Shown one piece after another: positions 8,749-18,553 of a stretch of DNA of 32,728 nt. Position numbers and translations under genes: made by a program. The notes beneath the pieces were generated by a model. It had not been told where the DNA came from, searched no databases, and saw nothing but the letters and a program-made list of their open reading frames with translations. How positions within the stretch are numbered: the first letter of the stretch is position 1; each line of letters begins with the position of its first letter. Origin of the DNA: Bacteroidia bacterium (GTDB lineage: Bacteria; Bacteroidota; Bacteroidia; NS11-12g; UBA9320); the NCBI GenBank assembly GCA_029253325.1, contig JAQWZS010000230.1, positions 1-32,728 of the forward strand, given 5' to 3'.

Positions 8749-10521
8749 ATGAAACGCAACTTACTATTTATAATACTTTTAGTTTCAGTGATTAGTTCTT
8801 GTAAGAAAGAATTTTTGAATCAACCACCACTAGACCGAATTACAGAATCGGATGTTTGGAGTGATCGTGATTTGATGGATACCTACATATTCAAAATATA
8901 CGATAACATGCCTTGGGATTATTTGAAAGATTTTGGCGGTGGTGCTGGTTATGGAGCTCATCGAGATGCCTTAACTGATCTAGCTATGAGTACATACTCA
9001 TGGACACCAGCATACAATACTATTCGACCAGGGAATTGGGGTACATCAACCAATTATTGGCCATTAGATTGGTGGGGATATTACAATATCTGGAAAATTA
9101 ATTATTCCATTGAAAATATTGAACCATTAGGTGAGGATGTAATATCAAAAACAGAGAAAGATAATCGTCTAGGTGAATTATATTTTTTGAGAGCCTATTG
9201 CTATTTTGCTATGGCTAAACGTTACGGTGGTGTGCCTATCATACTGGAAACACAAGATCCAGATAATACCCCTGAAGATGAGTATTTTCCATTCAGAGAT
9301 TCTGAGGAAGCTGTTTATGATCAGGTCATTAAGGATGTCCAATTAGCATTTGATTTTTTACCAGATCGATGGTCTAGCCAAAAGGGTAGAGCTGGGAAAT
9401 GGGCTGCAAAAGCTCTTGAGTCCAGAGCTGCACTTTATGCAGCAACGATTGCAAAATATGGTACAGTTCAATTAAATGGTGTCGTTGGTATTCCGTCGGG
9501 TAAGGCATCTCAATATTTCCAGATTTCATTGGATGCTTCCAAAAAAATAATTAATGAAGGTGGATATGTACTTTTTAATCAATATCCTGATCCAGCTGAA
9601 AATTATAGTAGATTGTTTACTGATGAAACAGAAGATGAAACTATTTTCATGAAAGTATGGCTACCATATGATAAAGGACATTCGTATGATTTAAGAAATT
9701 CACCTTACAGTTATCGAGTTGATTGGGGCTCAAGTATGTCACCAACCAAAGGATTGATGGATAGTTACGAAATGTTAAATTCTGGTTTACTTCCCCGTGA
9801 GCCAAATTCTGGTTATGATCCTGACAACCCATTTGATAATCGTGATCCAAGGTTTAAGGGGACTTTACTAACGAACAATGACATCTTTCAGGGATCTCCT
9901 ATTCAAACTTGGTATGCTACTGTCAGAAATGGTGAGATTGATTACAATGCTGGTACTGGAGTAGGGAAGGATGGAATGGGTGTTCATCCTGATGCTTCAA
10001 AAACAGGTGTTTATGTTAGAAAATATCTTGCAGATGGATCTAGTCCGTTACTTATTCAACAATATTATTCAGGTCAAGATTGTATATTATTTAGATTAGG
10101 TGAGATATACTTAAATGCTGCTGAAGCTGCAATTGAACTTGGTTTGGATGGTGAAGCAAGATCTTTTATAGAACCAATTCGTATTAGAGCTGGATTGAAG
10201 CAAAATCTAGATTTTGGAACTTATTCAGGAACTGATCTTATGAACAGAATTAGAAATGAGAGAAAAATAGAGTTAGCTTTTGAAGATCATAGATATTGGG
10301 ATGTCAGAAGGTGGAGAACAGCAGAGGTTGATTTAAGTGTCATGACACAAGGGATAACATCTTTAAGATATTTGGACAATTTTGGAAACGAAACATTCAC
10401 ATATGAAATCATTGAACCAGAGCCACAAAAAACGAATTTCTTTTCAAGACATTATTACATACCAATAGGTCAAGACAGAAGAAATAATAACCCCAAACTA
10501 GTTGAAAATCCAGGTTACTAA
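8749..10521 (+). CDS. SusD/RagB family nutrient-binding outer membrane lipoprotein
   Basis: Lipobox VISSCKKEFLNQPPLDRITESDVWSD; GELYFLRAYCYFAMAKRYGGVPII; C-terminal RNERKIELAFEDHRYWDVRRWRTAE. Confidence 0.96.
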   Translation: MKRNLLFIILLVSVISSCKKEFLNQPPLDRITESDVWSDRDLMDTYIFKIYDNMPWDYLKDFGGGAGYGAHRDALTDLAMSTYSWTPAYNTIRPGNWGTSTNYWPLDWWGYYNIWKINYSIENIEPLGEDVISKTEKDNRLGELYFLRAYCYFAMAKRYGGVPIILETQDPDNTPEDEYFPFRDSEEAVYDQVIKDVQLAFDFLPDRWSSQKGRAGKWAAKALESRAALYAATIAKYGTVQLNGVVGIPSGKASQYFQISLDASKKIINEGGYVLFNQYPDPAENYSRLFTDETEDETIFMKVWLPYDKGHSYDLRNSPYSYRVDWGSSMSPTKGLMDSYEMLNSGLLPREPNSGYDPDNPFDNRDPRFKGTLLTNNDIFQGSPIQTWYATVRNGEIDYNAGTGVGKDGMGVHPDASKTGVYVRKYLADGSSPLLIQQYYSGQDCILFRLGEIYLNAAEAAIELGLDGEARSFIEPIRIRAGLKQNLDFGTYSGTDLMNRIRNERKIELAFEDHRYWDVRRWRTAEVDLSVMTQGITSLRYLDNFGNETFTYEIIEPEPQKTNFFSRHYYIPIGQDRRNNNPKLVENPGY

Positions 10522-10533
10522 TTATTATATACC

Positions 10534-11361
10534 ATGAAATTTAAAAGATACACAGTTTACATATTACCATTAATAATAACCTTTATGGGATGTATTGAAG
10601 ATAATGACAAATTAAGTGTTACTCCTGCCAATAGTGATGCAAAATTTACTTATTCCTTAGATCCTGACAATCCTAATTTATTAACATTCAAGAGTTCGCC
10701 AAGTGTTGAAACATGGTATTCTCATTGGAACTTTGGAGATAATACATCAGCTGAGGGATTAGAAGTGCAAAAAACATTTTACCTAAAAGGAGAATATGAT
10801 GTAAAATTTAAAATATTCACCGAAGGTGGAACAGCAGAATCTACTCAAACAATAGTTATTGATAATGACTTAACAGGATCTAATTTGGTCAGTAATGGTA
10901 AGATGGACAATGATTCCTCTTGGTCTTTATTATCAATTTCTCCAGGTGTTGATATCACATTTCAAGATGGAAAAGCAACATGGAGTGGCGGTGGTTGGGG
11001 ACAAACAGGAATATATCAACAATTTAACGTTGAGGCAAATAAGACTTATCAAATACAAATGGATGTTACTGGTAGCGGAATGACAGACTGTTGGTTTGAG
11101 GTATTTATTGGATCTACAACACCCTCTGATGGAGTTGATTACACAGATGGTGGAATACGATTGGGATTGAATACGTGGGATGGGTGTGGTAGTGAACCGT
11201 TCGACGGACCATTAACAAGTTTATCCTGTAGCGTTGGTGGTGGGGATGGTTCTTTTGAATTTGATGAAGATAAAAATGTTTATATTGTCATAAGAAGTGG
11301 CGGTGCTAATTTGGGTACTTCTGGCGTTTCAATTGATAATGTGACTGTGCAAGTATTGTAA
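10534..11361 (+). CDS. PKD-domain lipoprotein with C-terminal jelly-roll (CBM-like) domain; putative surface glycan-binding protein
   Basis: Lipobox FMGCIED; PKD-like WYSHWNFGDNTSAEG...FYLKGEYDVKFKIFTEGG; NLVSNGKMDNDSSWSL...YQIQMDVTGSGMTDCWFEVFIGS...SIDNVTVQVL resembles CBM4/9-like modules; position directly after susD. Confidence 0.75.
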   Translation: MKFKRYTVYILPLIITFMGCIEDNDKLSVTPANSDAKFTYSLDPDNPNLLTFKSSPSVETWYSHWNFGDNTSAEGLEVQKTFYLKGEYDVKFKIFTEGGTAESTQTIVIDNDLTGSNLVSNGKMDNDSSWSLLSISPGVDITFQDGKATWSGGGWGQTGIYQQFNVEANKTYQIQMDVTGSGMTDCWFEVFIGSTTPSDGVDYTDGGIRLGLNTWDGCGSEPFDGPLTSLSCSVGGGDGSFEFDEDKNVYIVIRSGGANLGTSGVSIDNVTVQVL

Positions 11362-11381
11362 AAATTTAATCTATTATTATA

Positions 11382-12419
11382 ATGAAAAGAATAATAAAAA
11401 CATTATGCATATCAATTCTATCGGTATCATCTGTTATTGCTCAGGTGAATATTACTTTTGAGTTGAATACATCAACACTTTCCAGCATTAGCCCAGAAGG
11501 CTTATTTATAGCTGGTGGAAATGGATTTGGGTTACCTGGAGATAATAGGCTATCAGATTTAGATGGTGATGGTGTATATACTATTACACTTCAAAAAGAA
11601 AGGGGCTTTTCGAGCTTTTTTATCTTTCTTAATGGAAACTGTAGTGTTTGGTCATGTAAAGAAAAATTAGCTGGCTTACCTTGTTCAGATTCTGAAAATT
11701 TTGATGATCGTTTCTTACCTCCAGTTATGTCTGATACGATAATAAAAGCTTGCTATAGTACATGTGATAATGATGGAAGCTGCACAATTATTACTGATTC
11801 TGTTGATCTTACATTTGAATTGAATACTGCTGAAATTGAAGTTGATCCGGGAGGATTATTTTTAGCGGGAGGTAGTGGTTTTGGTGTTGCTGGAGATTAT
11901 CCCATGATTGATCCAGAAGATGATGGCATTTATACTGTAACTGTAAGACGTGCCAAAGGATTTTTTAGTTATTATACTTTTCTTAATGGAAATTGTGGGG
12001 ATTGGTCATGTAAGGAAAATATCGAAGGTCAATCATGTGCTTATCCCGATGCATTTAATGATCGATTTATCCCTTCGGTTAAGGGTGATACAATAATCAA
12101 AACTTGTTTTGCTAAATGTACCAGTGATGGCTTGTGTATGATAGCAAATATTGGGCAACTAAAAATGGATAATGAATTATTTAATATTCGACCTACTTTG
12201 GTTAATGACTATATCAATGTAAGCTTTGATAATCATTATATATCGTTAGATAAAAAGATAAAAGTTGTTAATTACTCAGGTAAGATTTTTGAATCTTTGA
12301 TGTCAACGAATCAAGTTAAATTATCATTAAACACGATAGCTTATCCAAGTGGTGTTTATTTCATTACAATTCAAACTAATAATAAAATCCTAACACAGAA
12401 ATTTATTGTTCAGAAATAA
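11382..12419 (+). CDS. Secreted protein with two tandem about 120-aa Cys-rich repeats and a T9SS type A sorting domain; putative novel glycan-binding module
   Basis: Signal MKRIIKTLCISILSVSSVIAQ; repeats VNITFELNTSTLSS...SCTII and VDLTFELNTAEIE...LCMI share GLFxAGGxGFGxxGD, FLNGNCxxWSCKE, DRFxPxxxxDTIIKxC; C-terminal NYSGKIFESL...YPSGVYFITIQTNNKILTQKFIVQK. Confidence 0.8.
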   Translation: MKRIIKTLCISILSVSSVIAQVNITFELNTSTLSSISPEGLFIAGGNGFGLPGDNRLSDLDGDGVYTITLQKERGFSSFFIFLNGNCSVWSCKEKLAGLPCSDSENFDDRFLPPVMSDTIIKACYSTCDNDGSCTIITDSVDLTFELNTAEIEVDPGGLFLAGGSGFGVAGDYPMIDPEDDGIYTVTVRRAKGFFSYYTFLNGNCGDWSCKENIEGQSCAYPDAFNDRFIPSVKGDTIIKTCFAKCTSDGLCMIANIGQLKMDNELFNIRPTLVNDYINVSFDNHYISLDKKIKVVNYSGKIFESLMSTNQVKLSLNTIAYPSGVYFITIQTNNKILTQKFIVQK

Positions 12420-12420
12420 A

Positions 12421-15162
12421 ATGATATATATAAAAATTAAGAAATATTTATTGCAAACTAGTCTGTTTTTCTTTATTTCATTGGGTGCCAATGCCCAACA
12501 TTTTTTGAGTACAAAAGGAAAAGCCATTGTTAATGAAAACCAAGATACCATTCTCCTGAGAGGTATGGGACTCGGTGGATGGATGGTCAAAGAAGGCTAC
12601 ATGATACAAACGAATGGTTTTGCAAATGCTCAATATGAGATAATGGATGCTATAGAAGATCTTATTGGTAAACAAAATACAGATACTTTCAATAATTTAT
12701 GGTTAACAAACCATGTTACAAAGATTGATATTGATTCACTAAAATCTTGGGGATTCAACTCTGTGCGTGTACCCATGCACTATAATTTATTTACATTACC
12801 TGTAGAAGAGGAACCCATAGAAGGACAACAAACATGGCTGACTATAGGATTCGAATTGTTAGATAGTCTTATTGATTGGTGTGAAGAAAAGGAAATGTAT
12901 GTTATTTTAGATTTACATGCAGCTCCAGGTGGACAAGGGAAAGATGCTGCTATATCAGATTATAACCCAACGAAACCATCTTTATGGGAAAGCAAGGATA
13001 ATAGAGATAAGATGGTTGCATTATGGAGAAAAATTGCTCAAAGATATGCTGATGAACAGTGGGTTGCCGGTTATGATTTATTAAATGAAACTAACTGGGA
13101 CCTTCCTGGCGGGGTTGCAATTAAAAATTTATACAAAGAAATTACAGATAGCATTCGTAGAGTTGATCAAAAACACATAATCTTTATCGAAGGGAATTGG
13201 TTTGCTAATGATTTTACTGGGTTGACACCCCCTTGGGATATTAACTTAGTTTATTCTCCACACAAGTACTGGTCGTTCAATGATCAATCATCTATAGGGA
13301 GTTTCCTAGAAATAAAAAACAAGTATAACGTACCTCTGTATCTTGGAGAAACAGGTGAAAATTCCAATGAGTGGTTTCAAAGTGCTGTCAAATTATATGA
13401 GGATAATAATATTGGGTGGGCGTGGTGGCCATTAAAAAAGATAGAATCTGTTGCAGGACCTGTATCTATCAATAAAAGTGAGGGTTATCAAATACTTTTG
13501 GATTACTGGAATAATGGGGGATCAAAGCCCTCTGTTGAATTTTCTAAAAAGGTATTGTTCCAATTAACTGAGGACTTGAAAATTGAAAATTGTCGATATC
13601 AAAAAGACGTAACTGATGCCTTGTTTAGACAGCCTTTTACTGATGAAACCATCCCCTTTTCAATACATACGATTCCAGGTATGGTATATGCACCCGATTA
13701 CGATCTGGGTAAAGCAGGTATGGCTTACGGTGATTTCGATGAAGCTAACTACTCTGTTTCAACTGGAGAATATACTGCTTGGAACAACGGATGGGCGTAT
13801 CGAAATGATGGTGTAGATATAGAAAAATGTGAAGATTTATCCAGTAACGGGTTTTCTATTGGTTTTTTAAATAGCGACGAATGGACTCAGTATGAAGTTA
13901 ATATTGAATCCGATGGGGTCTATGATTTAAATGTAAGAACAGCATCAGGAGGTTCAGGAGGCCGTATGTATTTTACTATGGATAATCAAAGTATTACAGA
14001 GTCTAAATTTGTTTACCCCTCTGGTGGTTGGCAAAAATGGGAAACTACTACTATTTCTGACATAATCTTAAACCAAGGAAATCATAAACTGAGATTTTAT
14101 GTTGATCGAGCGGGTTTTAATGTCAATAGTTTTGAATTCATAAAAAGTTCAATAAGTATAAATGATTTGACTACAAAATATCTAACTGCTGAAACATCAG
14201 ACGAGTATAATATTCAAATGAATATCAATAAGGATTTATCTTTTGATGATAAAATTAATTTAAATGATTTTCAAATTTCTGTGAACGGTTCTATCATTCC
14301 GGTAAGATCAGCATTTGTGGATCCGAATAATTCTAAAATTATTAATTTCAATCTAAACCAAATCCTTATTTATTCAGATATTATTAAAATTTCATACTCT
14401 GGAAATCAACTTAAAGCTACTGATGGGTCTGATCTTGAAGTATTTTCTTTAAAAAATGTCAGAAATACTCTGAGTTTTGTTTACCAAATACCAACAAAGA
14501 TTGAATCAGAAGACTTTACCTATCAAGAGGGTGTTGAGTTAGAAGAAACCTCAGATGTTGGCGGTGGAATGAATGTTGGGTACCTCGACCCAAATGATTA
14601 CCTTGATTATGAAATAAACGTAACTTCCTCTGGGGAGTATCAAATTAACTTTAGAACTGCTGCTCAGTTTGGAATAGGTTCGTTGAAATTACAATTTATA
14701 GATACGGCAGGTGTTTTATCACAAATTAGTAACCCTGTATTTTCATCAACTGGGGATTGGCAAAATTGGAAAACAACCAGTGAAGTAGTTCAATTAGATG
14801 CTGGTAGGTATACTATGAGGATTCTGATTACACAATCTCCTTTCAATTTAAATTGGGTCGAGTTCATAGCAAAATCTTTAAGTACACAAGATAAAATTAC
14901 TCAATCAAAATCTGTTTCATTATTTCCTAATCCGTGCAAGAATTTATTTAATATCCAATTTATCTCAGATCATATACAAGATATTAATTTATTTATTTGT
15001 GATTTTAGCGGTAAGATAATAGCTTCCAAAGACTGTTCAAAAACATTATATCTTGACGAACAAATTTCGTTAAGAGATTACCCCGTAGGAATATATCTTA
15101 TAAAATTGAGATTAGAGAATGGTTCTATATGTACAAAAAGATTAATTAAAACAAACCCATAA
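12421..15162 (+). CDS. Glycoside hydrolase family 5 (cellulase-like) with two CBM6-like modules, an intervening SwmB/Ig-like domain and a T9SS type A sorting domain
   Basis: GH5 features: WGFNSVRVPMHYN, DLHAAPGG, YDLLNETNWD (acid/base), PLYLGETGE (nucleophile). CBM6-like: GFSIGFLNSDEWTQYEVNIESDGVYDLNVRTASG...GNHKLRFYVDRAGFNVNSFEF and MNVGYLDPNDYLDYEINVTSSGEYQINFRTA...RYTMRILITQSPFNLNWVEF. The ORF-track start at 12406 overlaps the upstream stop; ATG 12421 is preferred. Confidence 0.88.
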   Translation: MIYIKIKKYLLQTSLFFFISLGANAQHFLSTKGKAIVNENQDTILLRGMGLGGWMVKEGYMIQTNGFANAQYEIMDAIEDLIGKQNTDTFNNLWLTNHVTKIDIDSLKSWGFNSVRVPMHYNLFTLPVEEEPIEGQQTWLTIGFELLDSLIDWCEEKEMYVILDLHAAPGGQGKDAAISDYNPTKPSLWESKDNRDKMVALWRKIAQRYADEQWVAGYDLLNETNWDLPGGVAIKNLYKEITDSIRRVDQKHIIFIEGNWFANDFTGLTPPWDINLVYSPHKYWSFNDQSSIGSFLEIKNKYNVPLYLGETGENSNEWFQSAVKLYEDNNIGWAWWPLKKIESVAGPVSINKSEGYQILLDYWNNGGSKPSVEFSKKVLFQLTEDLKIENCRYQKDVTDALFRQPFTDETIPFSIHTIPGMVYAPDYDLGKAGMAYGDFDEANYSVSTGEYTAWNNGWAYRNDGVDIEKCEDLSSNGFSIGFLNSDEWTQYEVNIESDGVYDLNVRTASGGSGGRMYFTMDNQSITESKFVYPSGGWQKWETTTISDIILNQGNHKLRFYVDRAGFNVNSFEFIKSSISINDLTTKYLTAETSDEYNIQMNINKDLSFDDKINLNDFQISVNGSIIPVRSAFVDPNNSKIINFNLNQILIYSDIIKISYSGNQLKATDGSDLEVFSLKNVRNTLSFVYQIPTKIESEDFTYQEGVELEETSDVGGGMNVGYLDPNDYLDYEINVTSSGEYQINFRTAAQFGIGSLKLQFIDTAGVLSQISNPVFSSTGDWQNWKTTSEVVQLDAGRYTMRILITQSPFNLNWVEFIAKSLSTQDKITQSKSVSLFPNPCKNLFNIQFISDHIQDINLFICDFSGKIIASKDCSKTLYLDEQISLRDYPVGIYLIKLRLENGSICTKRLIKTNP

Positions 15163-15183
15163 GTATCTCTAAGATCTTAAATT

Positions 15184-17040
15184 ATGAATCGTTTGAATTA
15201 TAATGCAAAGTTAGTTTGGTTATGTTTTTTTACCATTCTATTGATGTTTTCTAACCTGTTGATAGGGAAAAATAAACATCCTTTTCAGATTCCTATTTAT
15301 GATAAGTTTCAAGTTGATTCATCAGCTTCTTATGAAGTACAGATTAATCAAATAATAAGTCTCATGTCTCTTGATGAAAAGATTGGTCAAATGACACAGG
15401 TTCGACATTTTGACGATATCAATTCAAATGATGTTACTGATAAATTTATTGGCTCTGTAATTCACACACAAGGCCCTTCACCTGGAGAGGGAGCAATGGG
15501 CTGGCAGGGAAAGTTTAAGAGACTTCAAAGTAAGGCATTGGAGACAAGATTAGGTATTCCTTTATTATTTGCAGTCGATGCCATCCATGGACAGAACACA
15601 TATAATGGTGCGACTATATTCCCACATAATATCGGAATGGGAGCAACCCATAATCCAAGGTTGATTGAAAAATCAGCAGCGATAACTGCTCTTGAAACCC
15701 AAGCTACAGGATTTAATTGGACGTTTTCTCCTTGCATAGCCATTCCATATAATGAAAAATGGGGTCGTGTTTATGAAGCGTATTCAGAAAGTACTGATTT
15801 GACCTCAAAGCTTGTGAGTGCATCTATAAGAGGATATCAAGGTGATTTGTCAGCACCACATACTGTTATGGCCACAGCAAAGCACTTTATTGGTGATGGT
15901 TCAACGGATTACGGAAAAGAGGGTGGCGAAATATCTCTAACCATGCAAGAGATCAGTCAACGATTGTTACCACCATACAAACAAGCAGTAAAAGAAGGAG
16001 TTGGTTCGATCATGGTTTCTTTTTCGTCATTGTCTGGTATACCCTTACATGCTCACAAAGAGTTAATTATGGATACGCTCAAGGATGCTATGGGTTTTGA
16101 TGGTATTGTTGTATCTGATTGGAAAGGGTATTCACGTTTTGGTAAAAATGAGATTATTAATGCAGGTGTCGATTTAATAATGGCTGTAGATGGCGACTTA
16201 AATATATTTCAATCAGGGCTAAAAAGTGCCGTCAAAAGTGGACAGGTTAATCAAAGTAGAATTAATGATGCTGTTAGACGTATTTTAAGGCAAAAATTTA
16301 GGCTAGGTTTATTTCAAAACCCTTTCCCAGATCCTAGTCTAGTATCACATATTGGTAAATCTTCCCATCGATTAATCGCAAAACAAGCCGTTAGGGAATC
16401 CCTTGTTTTACTAAAACATCAAGGTAATGTGTTACCAATTAAAAAAGATTGTAAAAAAATTGTTGTAGTAGGCGAGCATGCTGATAATGTGGGTTTGCAA
16501 TCGGGTGGTTGGACACTCGCTTGGCAAGGAGTTAGTGAAAATTATTCAAGAGCAACATCTATTCTAGAGGGTATCCAAAAAGTAGCAAAGGGACAGGTGG
16601 TTTACGATCCATATGCTCAATACAATCATTCTGATGCTGATGTCATTATCGTTGTTGTTGGAGAAACACCCTATGCTGAATTTATGGGAGATATTACTAA
16701 TGGGGAAAATAAACACCAACTAACGTTATCAAAAAAACACCAGGCCTATGTCAGTTCTTCTGTTAATAGTGAATCGAAGGTAATTACCATTTTAATTTCT
16801 GGTAGGCCCTTAATTGTATCTCAGCAGATTGAACAATCAGATGCATTTATTGCCGCATGGCTTCCAGGTTCTGAAGGGGATGGAGTTGCTGAGGTGTTAT
16901 TTGGTGAATATAATTTTACGGGGAAACTTCCTCATTCATGGCCTAAATCATTTGCAAACTTTGAGGGTAAATACGGACCTAATTTTTGGGATGAATCCAA
17001 TATTCCACTTTTTAAATATGGCTATGGTCTTCAATATTAA
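15184..17040 (+). CDS. Glycoside hydrolase family 3 (beta-glucosidase / beta-glucan exohydrolase type, two-domain)
   Basis: SLMSLDEKIGQMTQ, RLGIPLLFAVDAIHGQN, ATAKHFIGDG, GIVVSDWKGY (nucleophile Asp), AVRRILRQKFRLGLF, GGWTLAWQG, terminal FKYGYGLQY. Confidence 0.94.
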   Translation: MNRLNYNAKLVWLCFFTILLMFSNLLIGKNKHPFQIPIYDKFQVDSSASYEVQINQIISLMSLDEKIGQMTQVRHFDDINSNDVTDKFIGSVIHTQGPSPGEGAMGWQGKFKRLQSKALETRLGIPLLFAVDAIHGQNTYNGATIFPHNIGMGATHNPRLIEKSAAITALETQATGFNWTFSPCIAIPYNEKWGRVYEAYSESTDLTSKLVSASIRGYQGDLSAPHTVMATAKHFIGDGSTDYGKEGGEISLTMQEISQRLLPPYKQAVKEGVGSIMVSFSSLSGIPLHAHKELIMDTLKDAMGFDGIVVSDWKGYSRFGKNEIINAGVDLIMAVDGDLNIFQSGLKSAVKSGQVNQSRINDAVRRILRQKFRLGLFQNPFPDPSLVSHIGKSSHRLIAKQAVRESLVLLKHQGNVLPIKKDCKKIVVVGEHADNVGLQSGGWTLAWQGVSENYSRATSILEGIQKVAKGQVVYDPYAQYNHSDADVIIVVVGETPYAEFMGDITNGENKHQLTLSKKHQAYVSSSVNSESKVITILISGRPLIVSQQIEQSDAFIAAWLPGSEGDGVAEVLFGEYNFTGKLPHSWPKSFANFEGKYGPNFWDESNIPLFKYGYGLQY

Positions 17041-17075
17041 ATTTGCACTATGTATTGTATAACTAAGCTATTTTT

Positions 17076-18542
17076 ATGAATCATAATACTTTCAGTCTCA
17101 TATTACTTCTAATGGTATGTGGGATTATAACTGTCGATACTTTTGGACAATCTCAAGTTCAATCAAATTTTGTAAAAAATACAGATACTGTATTGGTCTA
17201 TTCGACTGCAAAAGATACAGATTTAAAGTTATCACTAGTCTCTAAACCTACTTTCAAACTAGCAAACCAACCTTTGGAAACAGAGGTGTCCATTTTTGTA
17301 AATCCTAACAAAACCTTTCAAACCTTTTTCGGTATAGGTGGGGCTATTACTGATGCTTCTTCAGAGGTTTTTGCGTGCTTACCCAAGTCTAAACAAGAAG
17401 AATTTTTAAAAGCATATTTTAGTGTTGATGATGGCATTGGTTATTCATTGGCTCGAACTCATATTCACAGTTGTGATTTTAGTAGAGAGAGTTATACCTA
17501 TGTGTCAGATAAAGATAAATTTTTAAAAACCTTTACTATTGACCATGACAAGAAATACCGTATTCCATTAATCAAGCGAGCTATAGCAATGGCTAATGGT
17601 CAATTGCCATTGTATGTAAGCCCTTGGAGTCCACCATCATTTATGAAGAGTAACAACAGTATGCTTCGTGGAGGTAAGTTATTGCCAGAGTATCGAGATG
17701 CTTGGGCTTTGTACTACGCTAAATTCATTAAAGCATACGAAAAAGAGAATGTTCCGATATGGGGGCTGACCATTCAAAACGAACCTATGGCTACGCAACG
17801 TTGGGAATCTTGTATTTACACCGCTGAGGAAGAAAGAGACTTTTTGAAAAATAATTTGGGACCTACACTAGAAAAAGAGGGATTAGGTGACAAAAAAATC
17901 ATTGTTTGGGACCATAATCGAGATTTGATTGTCAATCGTGCAAACACAATTTTTGATGATCCTGAAGCATCAAAATATGCTTGGGGTATCGGATTTCATT
18001 GGTATGAAACTTGGACAGGTGGAGATCCCATGTTTTCCAATTTAGGCAATGTCAATGAGTCTTATCCATCGAAAAATCTAGTATTTACTGAAGGATGCAA
18101 TGAGGGGTTTGATTCATCTAAGTATCAGTATTGGCCAAATGCTGAACGCTATGGTCGTTCGATGATTAATGATTTTAATAATGGGACAGTTGCTTGGACA
18201 GATTGGAACATACTTTTAGATGAAACTGGTGGACCAAATCATGTAATGAATTTATGTTTTGCTCCGATACATGCCAATACCCAAACAGGTGATTTAATCT
18301 ATACACCTAGTTACTATTATATCGGTCACTTTTCTAAATTTATCAGACCTGGAGCTAAACGAATGAGTACAGTATCTAGTAGAAGCATATTAGAAGCAAC
18401 TTCTTTTGTACATGATGATGGTCAAATGGTTACCGTGGTAATGAATCCTAAGGATGAAAAAATCAGATATCACTTGTACATAGATTCTATGTCAATATCA
18501 TCAGAGATATTGCCCCATTCAATGCAGACCATAGTGTATTAA
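17076..18542 (+). CDS. Glycoside hydrolase family 30 (glucosylceramidase / endo-beta-1,6-glucanase-like)
   Basis: FFGIGGAITDASSEVF, SPWSPPSFMKSN, LTIQNEPMATQRWESCIYT (acid/base Glu), LVFTEGCNEGF (nucleophile Glu), YYIGHFSKFIRPGAKR. Confidence 0.93.
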   Translation: MNHNTFSLILLLMVCGIITVDTFGQSQVQSNFVKNTDTVLVYSTAKDTDLKLSLVSKPTFKLANQPLETEVSIFVNPNKTFQTFFGIGGAITDASSEVFACLPKSKQEEFLKAYFSVDDGIGYSLARTHIHSCDFSRESYTYVSDKDKFLKTFTIDHDKKYRIPLIKRAIAMANGQLPLYVSPWSPPSFMKSNNSMLRGGKLLPEYRDAWALYYAKFIKAYEKENVPIWGLTIQNEPMATQRWESCIYTAEEERDFLKNNLGPTLEKEGLGDKKIIVWDHNRDLIVNRANTIFDDPEASKYAWGIGFHWYETWTGGDPMFSNLGNVNESYPSKNLVFTEGCNEGFDSSKYQYWPNAERYGRSMINDFNNGTVAWTDWNILLDETGGPNHVMNLCFAPIHANTQTGDLIYTPSYYYIGHFSKFIRPGAKRMSTVSSRSILEATSFVHDDGQMVTVVMNPKDEKIRYHLYIDSMSISSEILPHSMQTIVY

Positions 18543-18553
18543 TTTAGAATTCT

